Assembly (NCBI RefSeq): GCF_014698845.1
Contig: NZ_JACJTV010000030.1
Location: forward strand, 1-64,000
Length of the DNA stretch: 64,000 nucleotides
Reading direction: 5' to 3'
Origin: Coleofasciculus sp. FACHB-1120
GTDB lineage: Bacteria > Cyanobacteriota > Cyanobacteriia > Cyanobacteriales > FACHB-T130
The translations under genes were made by a program, and so were the position numbers. The number at the start of each line of letters is the position of its first letter. Position 1 is the stretch's first letter. The notes beneath the pieces were generated by a model that was not told where the DNA came from, did not search any database, and was given only the letters and a program-made list of their open reading frames with translations. Positions 1 to 9,387 of this stretch are shown piece by piece.

Positions 1-87
1 CTCGCTCACTTCACTCTTGTTGAGTCCATCTAACTCGATTGCTTGGATGACCTTCCGGCGTAAGTCATAACTGTAAGCTTTTGCCAT
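1..87 (-). CDS. IS630-family transposase, N-terminal part (runs off the window)
   Basis: The minus strand reads 29 codons from an ATG at 87 to the window edge, beginning MAKAYSYDLRRKVIQAIE. This opening, a basic helix followed by the start of a helix-turn-helix, is typical of cyanobacterial IS630 transposases, which cut and paste at TA dinucleotides. The element's outer end is probably near 150, where the inward-reading sequence starts CTATAGC. Only the N-terminus is visible, so whether the gene is intact cannot be judged. The family call rests on recognition of a short stretch. Confidence 0.65.
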   Translation of the reverse strand, partial: MAKAYSYDLRRKVIQAIELDGLNKSEVSE

Positions 88-180
88 CACAGAGTTTCCA
101 GTCACTTCTATCACCACTCTACGTCCTAACTGAACTGGCGACAGCTATAGTTTTCACAAGCGCGATCGCTTCTATAAAAT

Positions 181-212
181 AAAACCCCGTGGGTATCAAC
201 CTACGGGGTTTT
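181..212 (-). terminator. Rho-independent terminator of the RND operon
   Basis: A near-perfect hairpin with AAAACCCCGT and ACGGGGTTTT arms lies 21 bases beyond the RND stop codon. Read on the minus strand it is followed by a T-rich tail (TTTTATTTTAT). It closes the efflux operon and separates it from the IS630 remnant. Confidence 0.8.
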
Positions 213-232
213 AGTAGTGAAACGCGCTCTAA

Positions 233-3200
233 CTACTTCTTACCGATTGGAAATTTATCTTGTTCTGGGTTGGGAGTGGGGGGAAGCGATCTCTTTCCCT
301 GTGAATTCGTCCGACGCACCCCGCCATTTTTGTGCCCCCGTTTTCTGCCAAATCCGCGCTTCGGCAGTTGCACAAGCCAGCGCTGCAAGTTGTCCACGTA
401 GGTGAATAGCACCGGCACCACCACCAGCGTGAGCAGCGTGGAAGTCGTGAAGCCGCCCATCAGCGCAATTCCCATCGGAGCGCGGACTTCAGCCCCGGCA
501 CCAATTCCCAAGGCGAGGGGAATGGTTCCCGCAATCGTAGCTAGAGATGTCATCAAAATCGGTCGCAGACGATCCATCCCAGCGGCGATTAGCGCCTGAT
601 ATTGCGACTTGCCTTCCTCCTGGTTAATCAAGGTATAGTCCACCAGCAGGATGGAGTTTTTCGTCACAATCCCCATCAGCAAGACAATCCCAATTAGCGC
701 ATATAACCCCAACGCTTCTTGGGCAATCATTAAGCCCAACAGTGCGCCGCCTAAAGACAAAGGCAACGCCACCATGATTGTCAGGGGATGGAGGAAATTG
801 TTGTACAGCAGCACCAGGATGGCATAGATACACATAATTGCCAGTCCGATAGCCGAACCAAAGCGACCGAAAATCTCCTGCATAATCTCGGCATCCCCAG
901 CCGATTCCTGCGTGACTCCGGCGGGAAGATTTCTGAGAGCAGGTAGCTGCTGCACCGCTTGCACCGCATCTCCCAGAGCAACGCCCTGCAAGTTCGCTTG
1001 CACCGACACCTGACGAGCGCGATTAAACCGATCGATTTGTGCCGGACCGCTGCCAAAGCGGATATCTGCCACCGACACTAACGGAACAAGATTCCCATTT
1101 TGACTGGGCACCTGAAGATTTTTGAGCGTGTCGATATCCTGCCGAGCATCAGGATCGATCTGCACTCGAATCGGAATTTGCCGATCGGGGAGGTTAAACT
1201 TAGCCAGATTTGCTTCATTGTCGCCGATAGTGGCAAGGGATGCGGTACGCGCGATCGCTTGCACCGTCACTCCCAAATCCGCCGCTCGTGCCGCATCGGG
1301 AATAATCAGAATTTCTGGTTTCACCAAACTGGCAGTAGAGGTTGCTTCCACTAAACCGGGCACGCTTCTCATCTGCTTTTCCAGAGCATCCGCTGCCAAG
1401 TTCAAAGCTTCCGGATTTTCACTTTTGAGGACAATTGATAAATCCTTGCCCGCTCCTCCAGCTCCCTGGCTTTGGAAACTAATCCGCGCCCCCGGCACTT
1501 GAGGGAACTCTTGGCGCATTTGATTCTCAAATTTCTTCTGAGGGATATCCTCTCGTTGTTCCTTCGGTTTCAAATTGACAAAAAGATTGGCAGTATTGAC
1601 TTCTGTCGTTGCCAAGACACTCTCAACGGCGGGGCTTTGCTGAATTAACCGAGTTGTCTGCTGTACAACTTTTTTAGTATCTTCCAGCGTCGAACCGGGA
1701 GGGAGTTGCACGGCAACTTCCGAGAACCCAATGTCACCGTTATCAAATAATCCCTTGGGAATAAACGGGACTAGCGCCAAACTGCCTAGGAAAAATGCCA
1801 GAGCGATCGCCATCGTGGTCAGGCGATGCCTTAAAGCCCATTTCAGCACAAAGCGATAGGGTTGAAATCGATTTTTTTTCCGGCTGTTAGCGCCGTTCCC
1901 GTTTCCATTTCCGGATGCGTGATTGGCGGGTGAAGTCTTCTTCGGTTTGAGCAAATAAGCACCCATCATCGGCGTAACCGTCCGCGCCACCAGAGTAGAG
2001 AAGATAGTCGAGACCGCAACCGTCACCCCAAACGGCTGGAAAAACTGCCCCGGAATTCCACCCATAAACGCAACTGGCAAAAACACCGCGATAATCGTCG
2101 CCGCGCTCGCCAGCACTGCCAAACCCACCTCCGCAGAAGAATCTAAAGCCGCTTGGAAGGGCGTTTTGCCCATATCCATGTGGCGATCCATATTCTCAAT
2201 TTCTACAACGGCATCATCCACCAAGTTCCCCACCGCGAGCGCCAATGCCAGCAAAGTCATGTTGTTGAGGGTGTAACCCAGTAAATATTGCACGGCAAAG
2301 GTGGGCAGCATGGACAACGGCAGTGCCACGGCAGTAATCAACGTGGCACGCCAGTTCCGCAAAAAGATCATAATCGTCAGCACTGCCAGCCCGGAGGCTT
2401 GGATCAAGTCATCAATCGTGCCTTCATAGGATTCGCGGATAAAGTCAGCGCGAGTAAAGATGAGTTTTAGCTGGACATCCGTCCCTAGGGTTTTTTGCAG
2501 TTCTTCTACTTTCTGGCGTACCCCTTCTTCCACCGTCACCAGCGTGCTACCAGTGCTACGCAAGACAGAAAAAGACACGACGGGTTGATTATTCAGTAGT
2601 GCCGCCTGCCGGGGGTCGGCAGAAGCATCGCGGATCTCTCCCAGACTAGACAAGGGCACCGAACCCCCGTTGGGAAGGATAATCTCATAGTTTTGCAATG
2701 CCTGGACATTTGGCGCACTGCCTAAGGTGCGAATGCTTTGTTCGCTCCCGCCTAACTCCGCTCGTCCGCCGGGTAAGTTGACGTTGAGGGCGCGGATTTG
2801 GTCGTTGACTTGAGTGGCTGTAATTCCCAGAGCTTGCAGACGATCGGGATCGAGATTGACGCGAATCTCGCGGTCAACACCGCCAACCCGCTTGATTTGA
2901 GCGACTCCCTCTACCGACAACAGGGCGCGACTAATCGTTTCGTCAACTAGATTACTTAATTCCTCTACCGATTTTTGCTTAGAAATGACGGCGTAGTTCA
3001 TAATCGGCCCCCCGGAGAACTCCAGCCGTTGCACGATCGGTTCGTTGATGTCTGCGGGTAAACTTTGGCGAATTTGGGCGACGGCATTGCGGACATCATT
3101 CGTCGCGCGATCGCTATCTGTCCCCAATACAAAATTAACGACGGTGGTAGAGACGCCGTCGTTAACTGTTGAATTTAATTGGTCTATATTTCCCAGACCC

Positions 3201-3415
3201 GCCACAGCATCTTCAATCGGTTTCGTCACCTGAGATTCCAGTTCCGCTGGTCCCGCCCCCGCCTGGGTGACGGTAATCGAAACCGTTGGTAGATCGATAT
3301 TTGGGTTGATATCAATGCCCAAACCTGTAAAAGAAAACCAACCTACCACGGTCAAAATCAAAAATAAGACCAGGGTGGGAACGGGTTTGCGAATTGACCA
3401 GCCGGAAATGTTCAT
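233..3415 (-). CDS. RND efflux pump inner-membrane transporter (AcrB/HAE1-like)
   Basis: This 1,060-residue protein is full length for an HAE1-type RND pump, a proton-driven trimer that exports drugs, dyes or other amphiphiles from the inner membrane and periplasm. The N-terminus has the usual first helix (SIRKPVPTLVLFLILTVVGW) leading into the porter domain. Helix 4, around residue 400, carries the proton-relay aspartates in GNLVDDAVVEIENMD, and helix 10 has the partner lysine in GIVTKNSILLVDY. The central cytosolic loop near residue 500 has an unusual Gly/Asn-rich stretch (SGNGNGNGANSRKKN). The adaptor gene lies 78 bases upstream on the same strand, so the two form an operon. No outer-membrane factor gene is adjacent. 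The substrate cannot be told from sequence. Confidence 0.93.
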   Translation of the reverse strand: MNISGWSIRKPVPTLVLFLILTVVGWFSFTGLGIDINPNIDLPTVSITVTQAGAGPAELESQVTKPIEDAVAGLGNIDQLNSTVNDGVSTTVVNFVLGTDSDRATNDVRNAVAQIRQSLPADINEPIVQRLEFSGGPIMNYAVISKQKSVEELSNLVDETISRALLSVEGVAQIKRVGGVDREIRVNLDPDRLQALGITATQVNDQIRALNVNLPGGRAELGGSEQSIRTLGSAPNVQALQNYEIILPNGGSVPLSSLGEIRDASADPRQAALLNNQPVVSFSVLRSTGSTLVTVEEGVRQKVEELQKTLGTDVQLKLIFTRADFIRESYEGTIDDLIQASGLAVLTIMIFLRNWRATLITAVALPLSMLPTFAVQYLLGYTLNNMTLLALALAVGNLVDDAVVEIENMDRHMDMGKTPFQAALDSSAEVGLAVLASAATIIAVFLPVAFMGGIPGQFFQPFGVTVAVSTIFSTLVARTVTPMMGAYLLKPKKTSPANHASGNGNGNGANSRKKNRFQPYRFVLKWALRHRLTTMAIALAFFLGSLALVPFIPKGLFDNGDIGFSEVAVQLPPGSTLEDTKKVVQQTTRLIQQSPAVESVLATTEVNTANLFVNLKPKEQREDIPQKKFENQMRQEFPQVPGARISFQSQGAGGAGKDLSIVLKSENPEALNLAADALEKQMRSVPGLVEATSTASLVKPEILIIPDAARAADLGVTVQAIARTASLATIGDNEANLAKFNLPDRQIPIRVQIDPDARQDIDTLKNLQVPSQNGNLVPLVSVADIRFGSGPAQIDRFNRARQVSVQANLQGVALGDAVQAVQQLPALRNLPAGVTQESAGDAEIMQEIFGRFGSAIGLAIMCIYAILVLLYNNFLHPLTIMVALPLSLGGALLGLMIAQEALGLYALIGIVLLMGIVTKNSILLVDYTLINQEEGKSQYQALIAAGMDRLRPILMTSLATIAGTIPLALGIGAGAEVRAPMGIALMGGFTTSTLLTLVVVPVLFTYVDNLQRWLVQLPKRGFGRKRGHKNGGVRRTNSQGKRSLPPTPNPEQDKFPIGKK

Positions 3416-3493
3416 AAAAGGCGAATTAAAAGATTAAAAGATTGCTGATTGCTCGTGGCTAATCGCTGATTATCTTTCGCGATTAGCCATTGG

Positions 3494-4843
3494 CTATTGA
3501 CTATCGACAACTCGAACTTTGTCGCCTTCTTTGAGATACCCGGCACCGGCAACGACGACGCGATCGCCTGGTTTTAACCCGCTCTTAATCTCCCTTGTGT
3601 CCCCGCTCGCCACTTCTCCTAGTTCTACCTTCCGAGCTTGAACCGTGTCTTCACCCGATAGCAGGAATACAATTGCACTACCATCCGGCTGAGGGAGTAT
3701 CGCCTTGGCAGGCACCGTTACCCCAGTTGTCGTAGTAGTCGTAATTGCGGCACGGGCAAACATCCCCGGTCGTAAAGACAAGCTTTCCCCGCGCGAAGGC
3801 TGGGGCAGGTCAATCGTGACGGTTGCTTCCCGCCTTTGTGCGTTCACGAGGGGCGCGATTTCTCTGACTCGCCCCTGCAAGCGAATGCGGCTATCGTTAT
3901 CCGAGGTGATCGTGGCGGGTGCCCCAATTTTTACTTGCGGCAGTTGGATAGCAGGAAGTTGTGCCTCCAGTTCCAGTTGTCCGTTGCGGATGATCGAAAA
4001 GAGCGGTTTACTGCCAGAAGTGACATCCCCAATCCGGGCTATTTGCTGAATTTCATCATCTACTTTTGGTCTGGTAACAATGCCGCTAGCCGGAGCGCGA
4101 ACCTGCGTTTGCCCTAGCTGAGTTTGCAGTTGTTGCAGATTTGCCGCACTGCTCCTGACCTCGGCTTCGGCACTATTGATATTCGCTTGGGCAAGGCGAA
4201 CCTCTTCTCTCGCGGTTGCGGCAGTGGTGGCGCGAGCATCTAGCTCTTGACGACTAATCGCCCCAGCCTGAGCTAGTTGCTGATAACGCTGGAGATTCCG
4301 TTGGGCTTCTGCAAGGGTGGCGCGGCTTTGCGCTAAGGCAGCTTGTCTTTGCCGGACAGCGGCTTGGCTTGATTCTAGCTGTGCCTTCCCCCGATCGAGT
4401 TGCGCTTGTAGGACGGAATTATCCAGAACTGCCATTACCTGTCCGGCTTCCACCGTTTGTCCCTCGTCCACCAAAACTCTCTGGATTTGTAAGCCGGTTG
4501 TCTGGGACAAAACGGGGATAAGTTCGCGGGCTTCTACTGTGCCGCTGGTTGTCAGCGTGCGGGCGACCACGGCGGATTGGGCGACAGTTGCGGTGACACT
4601 TTGGCTGGGTGGTGCTGCCTGTTGCGTGGCATCTGGCTTCTTCGCAGTCTTAGGCTGTGAAAGCAGTTTCATTCCGCCTGCGGTGAGGGCGATGCCTATC
4701 CCTACGCCAAGCGCCACACCCTTCCAACCAGACAGACCTCTTTTTTTGCGGCTCCGCTTCCAGCCGTCGTCAGAGGATTCTTCGTCACCGTCCCAGTCAT
4801 CTAATTCATCAACTTCTATCTTTTTTGGGGCTTCGTCCATCAC
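3494..4843 (-). CDS. RND periplasmic adaptor (membrane fusion protein, HlyD/AcrA family)
   Basis: This 449-residue adaptor links the RND pump encoded just downstream to an outer-membrane channel. An acidic, charged N-terminal tail of about 35 residues precedes a single membrane anchor (residues 41-61). The anchor is followed by a barrel-sandwich half (VLVDEGQTVEAGQVMAVLD), a long Gln/Ala-rich coiled-coil hairpin, the second sandwich half (VRAPASGIVTRP), and beta-barrel and membrane-proximal domains ending GDRVVVAGAGYLKEGDKVRVV. It is anchored by a helix, not a lipid, as no lipobox is present. It is divergent from the oxidoreductase at 5027, and the 183-base gap probably holds both promoters. 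Confidence 0.92.
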   Translation of the reverse strand: MMDEAPKKIEVDELDDWDGDEESSDDGWKRSRKKRGLSGWKGVALGVGIGIALTAGGMKLLSQPKTAKKPDATQQAAPPSQSVTATVAQSAVVARTLTTSGTVEARELIPVLSQTTGLQIQRVLVDEGQTVEAGQVMAVLDNSVLQAQLDRGKAQLESSQAAVRQRQAALAQSRATLAEAQRNLQRYQQLAQAGAISRQELDARATTAATAREEVRLAQANINSAEAEVRSSAANLQQLQTQLGQTQVRAPASGIVTRPKVDDEIQQIARIGDVTSGSKPLFSIIRNGQLELEAQLPAIQLPQVKIGAPATITSDNDSRIRLQGRVREIAPLVNAQRREATVTIDLPQPSRGESLSLRPGMFARAAITTTTTTGVTVPAKAILPQPDGSAIVFLLSGEDTVQARKVELGEVASGDTREIKSGLKPGDRVVVAGAGYLKEGDKVRVVDSQ

Positions 4844-5026
4844 CGCGCTCCCTCCACGCTTTCACCTTACTGGCGGCAACCTTTTGCAAAGAAATGTTGC
4901 AAGGGCTACTTTTACTATGATGCAAAATTTCCGGAAAAAGATGCGATCGCTATGTGACGCTAAAAACCCATACTTGCGGTAGAGTTCTGAATAAAAGACC
5001 CTTGGCTTAGCAACAAGCACGACCTG

Positions 5027-6034
5027 ATGAAAGCAGTTTTGATGACAGCATCTGGCGCACCGGAAGTCTTGCAACTTCAGGAAGTCCCAAACCCGACGAT
5101 TGAACAAGACACAGAAATCCTAGTCCGTCTCCGGGCGGCGGGAATTAACCCAATTGACACTAAATTGCGGCAGCGGGGCACCTTCTATCCAGACCAAATG
5201 CCCGCTATTTTAGGCTGTGATGGCGCGGGGGTCGTGGAAGCAATCGGTTCTGGCGTCCAGCGGTTTAAGGTTGGCAATGAAGTGTATTTCTGTGCAGGTG
5301 GACTGGGGACAAAGCTGGGAAACTATGCTCAAATGGCGGTTGTCGATGAGCGATTTGTCGCCAAGAAACCCGCCTCTATAAGCTTTGCAGAAGCCGCCGC
5401 TGCCCCTCTAGTTCTGATTACTGCTTGGGAAGCCCTATTTGAACGGGGGCGACTGGAACCCAAGGAACGGGTGCTGATTCACGCGGGTGCTGGCGGTGTC
5501 GGTCACGTCGCCATTCAACTGGCGAAGCTGAAAGGTGCGGAAGTTTGTACCACGGTGAGTTCTCAGGACAAGGCTGATTTTGTCCGCGAATTGGGTGCCG
5601 ATGAGGTAATTTTTTATCAGCAAACTGACTTTGTACAGGCGGTTCTAGATTGGACGGGAGGAGAGGGAGTAGACTTAGCCTTTGATACGGTAGGCGGGGA
5701 AACCTTCTATAAAACGTTCCCCGCCGTGCGGGTTTATAGCGATCTGGTGACGATTTTGGAGCCAGACCCCGCTTACTCTAATTGGAAGATTGCGCGATCG
5801 CGCAATCTCCGGATTAGCTTTGAATTGATGCTAACGCCTGCATTGCAAGGACTCCTGGAAGCTCAACAGCATCACGCAGAAATTTTAGAACAGTGTGCAA
5901 CCTGGATTGATGAAGGTTCGCTGAAAATTCACCTGGCTAAAACTTTTCCCTTAGAAGCCGCCGCCGCTGCCCACCAACTGTTGGAAGCCGGATCGATTAC
6001 AGGTAAAATCGCCTTGGTAATCGAGGGTGAATAA
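5027..6034 (+). CDS. NADPH:quinone oxidoreductase / zinc-free MDR alcohol dehydrogenase family
   Basis: A 335-residue medium-chain dehydrogenase/reductase of the quinone-oxidoreductase branch. The N-terminal GroES-like catalytic domain (AAGINPIDTKLRQRG, ILGCDGAGVVEAIGSG) is followed by a Rossmann fold with the dinucleotide-binding motif HAGAGGVGHVAIQLAK near residue 155. The cysteine cluster of the structural zinc site of alcohol dehydrogenases is missing, as expected for this branch. The C-terminus KTFPLEAAAAAHQLLEAGS is the family's usual closing helix. The substrate is unknown; such enzymes reduce quinones or enones with NADPH. The stop codon is 14 bases from that of the convergent gene at 6048. 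A broken relative of this C-terminus occurs near 13900. Confidence 0.9.
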   Translation: MKAVLMTASGAPEVLQLQEVPNPTIEQDTEILVRLRAAGINPIDTKLRQRGTFYPDQMPAILGCDGAGVVEAIGSGVQRFKVGNEVYFCAGGLGTKLGNYAQMAVVDERFVAKKPASISFAEAAAAPLVLITAWEALFERGRLEPKERVLIHAGAGGVGHVAIQLAKLKGAEVCTTVSSQDKADFVRELGADEVIFYQQTDFVQAVLDWTGGEGVDLAFDTVGGETFYKTFPAVRVYSDLVTILEPDPAYSNWKIARSRNLRISFELMLTPALQGLLEAQQHHAEILEQCATWIDEGSLKIHLAKTFPLEAAAAAHQLLEAGSITGKIALVIEGE

Positions 6035-6047
6035 AACTAACCAGCGA

Positions 6048-6659
6048 TCAACCCTCGTTGCGTGGCTTCATTAGCTGCAAAAGTGCTGTCAAAGCCTTGT
6101 CTTCCGAGGCATTGACCCGGCGATCGAGCAAGGCAATGCTGACCGCTTTGGGAAGCGCGATCGCTGCAATGTCTGGATCGAGTCCTTCCAGCAATTGCTC
6201 AAGCGACTGAGGCACTTTCAATGCCGATCTGACACCAAGCAGCATGGGTTCTTCTAAACCGAGTGCCTGAAGCTGACGAGACCAAACCTCCCAGCTAATC
6301 CTGACTTCCGGTTCCGCCGCCTGAATCAAATAAGCCAGCAACCGCTGTAGCTTACTTTGTTGCTGGGGTGTTAGCTGAGGCTGGGAATGTTCTTCTGGGT
6401 TGGTATCAACAGTTTCTTGGTTAAGGTTGCTGACAATTTGCTGCCAGTCTTGTTTGTCGCACCCTTCGGGTTGGTCTACCGTCAGCGAAATGCTAATTTT
6501 TTGGTCTGAACCGGCGTTGAGCTGAGTGACTTGGGCACGTACACCGAGAAAGCCCAGCCACTGGGCAATCGTCCCAATCAGTGTGGAACGAGTTGCCTGA
6601 CAGCTAGCGAGTAACCGGATTTGAGTGCGAACCATTGGGCGCACGATTTGCGAAAGCAT
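6048..6659 (-). CDS. Conserved hypothetical protein
   Basis: An unrecognised 203-residue protein. It has no signal peptide or membrane segment. The first half contains a predicted alpha/beta stretch with a Cys (LLASCQATRSTLIGTIAQWLGFLGV). A polar linker rich in Gln, Asn and Glu follows (around residues 88-103), and the C-terminal half is helical and Leu-rich (LLAYLIQAAEPEVRISWEVW, LLEGLDPDIAAIALPKAVSIALLDRR). Codon use and the GCGATCGC palindrome inside the gene match its neighbours, so it looks native. It is convergent with the oxidoreductase and 156 bases upstream of cobM's stop on the same strand. Confidence 0.75.
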   Translation of the reverse strand: MLSQIVRPMVRTQIRLLASCQATRSTLIGTIAQWLGFLGVRAQVTQLNAGSDQKISISLTVDQPEGCDKQDWQQIVSNLNQETVDTNPEEHSQPQLTPQQQSKLQRLLAYLIQAAEPEVRISWEVWSRQLQALGLEEPMLLGVRSALKVPQSLEQLLEGLDPDIAAIALPKAVSIALLDRRVNASEDKALTALLQLMKPRNEG

Positions 6660-6814
6660 AGTTTACAAAATTGCCTCGATTGTTATCTGCTTATTAACGC
6701 TTCATCTGCATTGGGTGCTGTTACCAATAAGACTTTTTGCACCCGGAAACTTCTCCCCCACAGGTATAGGTTTTTGACGATTTCGGAGCGTTAGATATTC
6801 AAAACCTACCCTTG

Positions 6815-7675
6815 TCAAGCGGGATCGGGGGAGAGGTTTGTTGATTTCTGGCGAAACAGATGAGTATGTTCAGGATCGTACAGACGCGAACGACGTTTCG
6901 CTGTCCCCAATGACTCTGGCGTATTTTCCACAGTCCCCAGCGCGGGGCTAATCACATAAAGCGTCGTCCGAATCAAATTTTCCTGCTGCGTCACAGTTGC
7001 CATTTGATCCAAAGGAACCAAGAAGATTTTCTCATCAGGCCAACCGACTCGAAAGCAAATCGCCACGGGTGTATCGGCGGGGTAGTGCTGCATCAGTTTC
7101 GCTTGCGCGTCTTCGACGTGACGCGCCGCCAGGTAAAGGCATAAACTTGCCTGATGCGCTGCTAGGGAGGCTAATTCTTCCCGTTCCGGCACCGCTGAGG
7201 CGCGTCCGCTAATCCGGGTGAGGATAATCGTCTGCACCAGTCCTGGCACCGTTAGCTCAACTTTGAGCTTGGCGGCGGCTGCCTGGAAGGCACTGATACC
7301 GGGGACAATTTCAAAAGGAATCTCAGCCTCTGCCAAGGCTTGCATTTGCTCAAAGACAGCACCGTAGAGACTGGGGTCGCCAGAGTGGAGGCGGATCACA
7401 GATTTATGCGATCGCACTCGTTCAATCATCACTGGCAGAATTTCTTCGAGGGTTTTATTCCCGGTGCGAATAATCTCTGCATCCGCACGCACCCCCTGCA
7501 AAATTTGCACTGGCACCAGAGAATCGGCAAATAAGATTACATCCGCAACCGCGAGTAGTTTCTGTGCCTTAACCGTCAATAAATCTGGATCTCCCGGCCC
7601 AGCACCGACAATATAAACGGCGGGTGCCAAAGGAGACAATGATTCGTCAGTAAATTTAGTCGCCAATTCAGACAA
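6815..7675 (-). CDS. cobM: Precorrin-4 C11-methyltransferase
   Basis: A 286-residue SAM-dependent tetrapyrrole methylase that methylates precorrin-4 at C11 in cobalamin (pseudocobalamin in cyanobacteria) synthesis. The family's N-terminal glycine-rich SAM loop VYIVGAGPGDPDLLTVKAQ is at residues 20-38. It is followed by VILFADSLVP, IRLHSGDPSLYGAVFEQM and EIVPGISAFQAAAAKL, all diagnostic for the CobM/CbiF group. The C-terminal 25 residues are basic and variable. Lgt lies upstream on the same strand, 378 bases away. The gap holds a terminator facing the other way, so cobM probably has its own promoter. Confidence 0.93.
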   Translation of the reverse strand: MSELATKFTDESLSPLAPAVYIVGAGPGDPDLLTVKAQKLLAVADVILFADSLVPVQILQGVRADAEIIRTGNKTLEEILPVMIERVRSHKSVIRLHSGDPSLYGAVFEQMQALAEAEIPFEIVPGISAFQAAAAKLKVELTVPGLVQTIILTRISGRASAVPEREELASLAAHQASLCLYLAARHVEDAQAKLMQHYPADTPVAICFRVGWPDEKIFLVPLDQMATVTQQENLIRTTLYVISPALGTVENTPESLGTAKRRSRLYDPEHTHLFRQKSTNLSPDPA

Positions 7676-7727
7676 ACCTCTTCTAGAGTGTGTAACTTAT
7701 CAGTCATCTGTTGCTCATTCTGCAATT

Positions 7728-7859
7728 TTGCCAGGATTGCAGATTGCTTCTGGTTCCCGTACAGCGGTGGCTATCTATGCCTACCGAGTCAAAAAAATTA
7801 AATTGATTACGGACACTTTCCGGATTCGTTCCACTTCCCCGGTAATTAAGGAATGGTAG
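7728..7859 (+). CDS. Possible small ORF ahead of a strong terminator
   Basis: In the gap between cobM and lgt an open plus-strand frame ends at TAG 7857-7859, only 15 bases before a strong plus-strand terminator. From the TTG at 7728 it would encode 43 residues, ending TDTFRIRSTSPVIKEW. There is no ATG and no clear ribosome site, and the frame stays open further upstream, so the start is a guess. I do not recognise the peptide. It may be the tail of a decayed gene, a small protein, or part of a non-coding transcript. Confidence 0.25.
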   Translation: MPGLQIASGSRTAVAIYAYRVKKIKLITDTFRIRSTSPVIKEW

Positions 7860-7873
7860 ATGCACCCTGGTTT

Positions 7874-7907
7874 TGCTCTAGAGTTTGACTCTAGAGCATT
7901 TTTTTTT
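7874..7907 (+). terminator. Strong Rho-independent terminator (plus strand)
   Basis: A perfect 10-bp stem, TGCTCTAGAG pairing with CTCTAGAGCA around a 5-base loop, is followed by nine T residues. The T-run faces plus-strand transcription, yet both flanking genes (cobM, lgt) are on the minus strand. It therefore marks a plus-strand transcript that is otherwise unannotated. Confidence 0.85.
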
Positions 7908-8053
7908 GGGATTTTTTTGGGAATAATTTCTCCTGAAACCTGGCTTTTTCTACCAATTCACTTGATTAACGCGACACTTCAATTCTCAAAGCCTGATTAG
8001 AAAGACGGTTGAGGAATCTGAGGTGTAATCTCGCCCCCGTGAAATGGGAGGAT

Positions 8054-8941
8054 TCATCGTTGGGTCTTCTCGCTGGTAGCATTGTCATTACTAGAAGCTG
8101 ACACGACATCTGGCAGAGAACGACGCAACAAATAAACCCAAGCCAGACCCGCCAATCCCAGCGCCATTCCGACCAAACTGATCGCTTGTGCCATTCGCAA
8201 TGAACCCAGCATCAAGCTATCAGTGCGTAATCCCTCAATCCAAACGCGACCAGCGCTATAAGCCACCAGGTAAACCAGAAACAGCGTGCCTGCCTTGAGG
8301 CGTGGCTTTTCCTTCAAATCCCGAAAAAACAAGGTCATTAGCAACCCAAACACCATTAAATCCCAAAGAGATTCATAGAGAAAGGTGGGATGGAAGTAGG
8401 CAAAATTCTGATAATCGGGCGGACGGTTCTCGAAAGGAATAAACAGTTTCCAAGGCAAGTTCGTGGGTGCCCCGAAAGCTTCAGAATTGAAGAAATTGCC
8501 CCAACGTCCGATGGCTTGACCCAAAATTAAAGAAGGTGCGACTAAGTCAGCCAGTTGCCAGAAAGAGATTTTTTGGATTCGGGCAAAAATCAAAGCTGCC
8601 AAAGTGCCACCGATGATCGCCCCATGAATCGCAATGCCTCCTTTCCAGATGGCAATGATGTCACCCGGTCTTTGGGCGTATTCTTGCCACTCAAATAAAA
8701 CATAGTAGAGTCGGGCACTGGGAATCGCTGCCACAACTAGCCAGAGAGCCAAGTCGCTCGGTATATCTGGGTTGATGTGACGCCGGGAAGCCAGATATCG
8801 GGAAAGGCTGACGCCAATTAATACGGCTGAGGCAATTAACAGACCGTACCAGCGAATGGTAAACGGTCCCAGCTCAATGAGGATTGGGCCTGGAGAGGTA
8901 AATTCAAATGCCAAAGGCAGAGTGGGAATATCAAGAAGCAT
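8054..8941 (-). CDS. lgt: Phosphatidylglycerol-prolipoprotein diacylglyceryl transferase
   Basis: A 295-residue inner-membrane enzyme that transfers diacylglycerol from phosphatidylglycerol to the lipobox cysteine of prolipoproteins. The Lgt signature appears as [17 protein letters not shown], with the HGAIIGG motif upstream and the catalytic histidine region [19 protein letters not shown]. About seven hydrophobic segments are visible, as in the family. The ATG at 8941 begins [19 protein letters not shown], typical of cyanobacterial Lgt. The short C-terminal tail is polar. A likely lipoprotein client is encoded at 52386. Confidence 0.95.
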   Translation of the reverse strand: MLLDIPTLPLAFEFTSPGPILIELGPFTIRWYGLLIASAVLIGVSLSRYLASRRHINPDIPSDLALWLVVAAIPSARLYYVLFEWQEYAQRPGDIIAIWKGGIAIHGAIIGGTLAALIFARIQKISFWQLADLVAPSLILGQAIGRWGNFFNSEAFGAPTNLPWKLFIPFENRPPDYQNFAYFHPTFLYESLWDLMVFGLLMTLFFRDLKEKPRLKAGTLFLVYLVAYSAGRVWIEGLRTDSLMLGSLRMAQAISLVGMALGLAGLAWVYLLRRSLPDVVSASSNDNATSEKTQR

Positions 8942-9157
8942 CGGCTTTGATTGAGTTCCAGCGTAGCCCGGACAAGACTCGCTGCTAGCACTTCATAGTT
9001 TATCGAATGCTTGATTCAAGTCTTGCATAGCAGCAGCTAAATCGCGATCGCTCACACGCCTCTAGCCAATTCTCAGTCTCCTTAAAACTTGAAAAATCAG
9101 AAACCCCTTTCAAGGAGCAATCAAGATTAAGTTCAAGCGCAACTGTTTGTCCTGTTG

Positions 9158-9344
9158 TTTACGACAAAACCAGTCGCTCATAGCACGGACTGGGGTTATC
9201 GATTAACTATCAAATTGTTGTAGATAAGCATGGCGGACAGATGAAGTGTCTATTGCAAGCTGGGGAACTCAAGTTGTGGAAGGCGCATTTCAAGTTGATA
9301 TTCCGATTGGGAAAACCTATAAAGTGAACTCCGGCGTCGATTGA
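9158..9344 (+). pseudogene. Histidine kinase ATPase-domain remnant (frameshifted)
   Basis: The plus strand preserves the end of a HATPase_c domain across three frames. FTTKPVAHST (from 9158) should continue into the G2 box, but one base is missing. The next frame, from 9187, reads GLGLSINYQIVVDKHGGQMK. A second shift near 9270 gives GTQVVEGAFQVDIPIG, ending at TGA 9342-9344. In intact cyanobacterial kinases these pieces form a continuous FTTKPVGKGTGLGLSI..KHGG..GTEF..IPI block. No H-box or receiver sequence is visible upstream, so only the 3' end survives. A 6-bp hairpin (9351-9368) lies between it and rlmN. Confidence 0.75.
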
Positions 9345-9387
9345 GAGGTTCTAGGATAGAGATCCTAGCGAAAACTTTTGATTATTT

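Noticed and set aside
4317-4982. 221-codon plus-strand frame opposite the adaptor gene
   Set aside because: It is the shadow of the adaptor's Ala/Gln-rich coiled coil; the minus-strand protein has all family domains.
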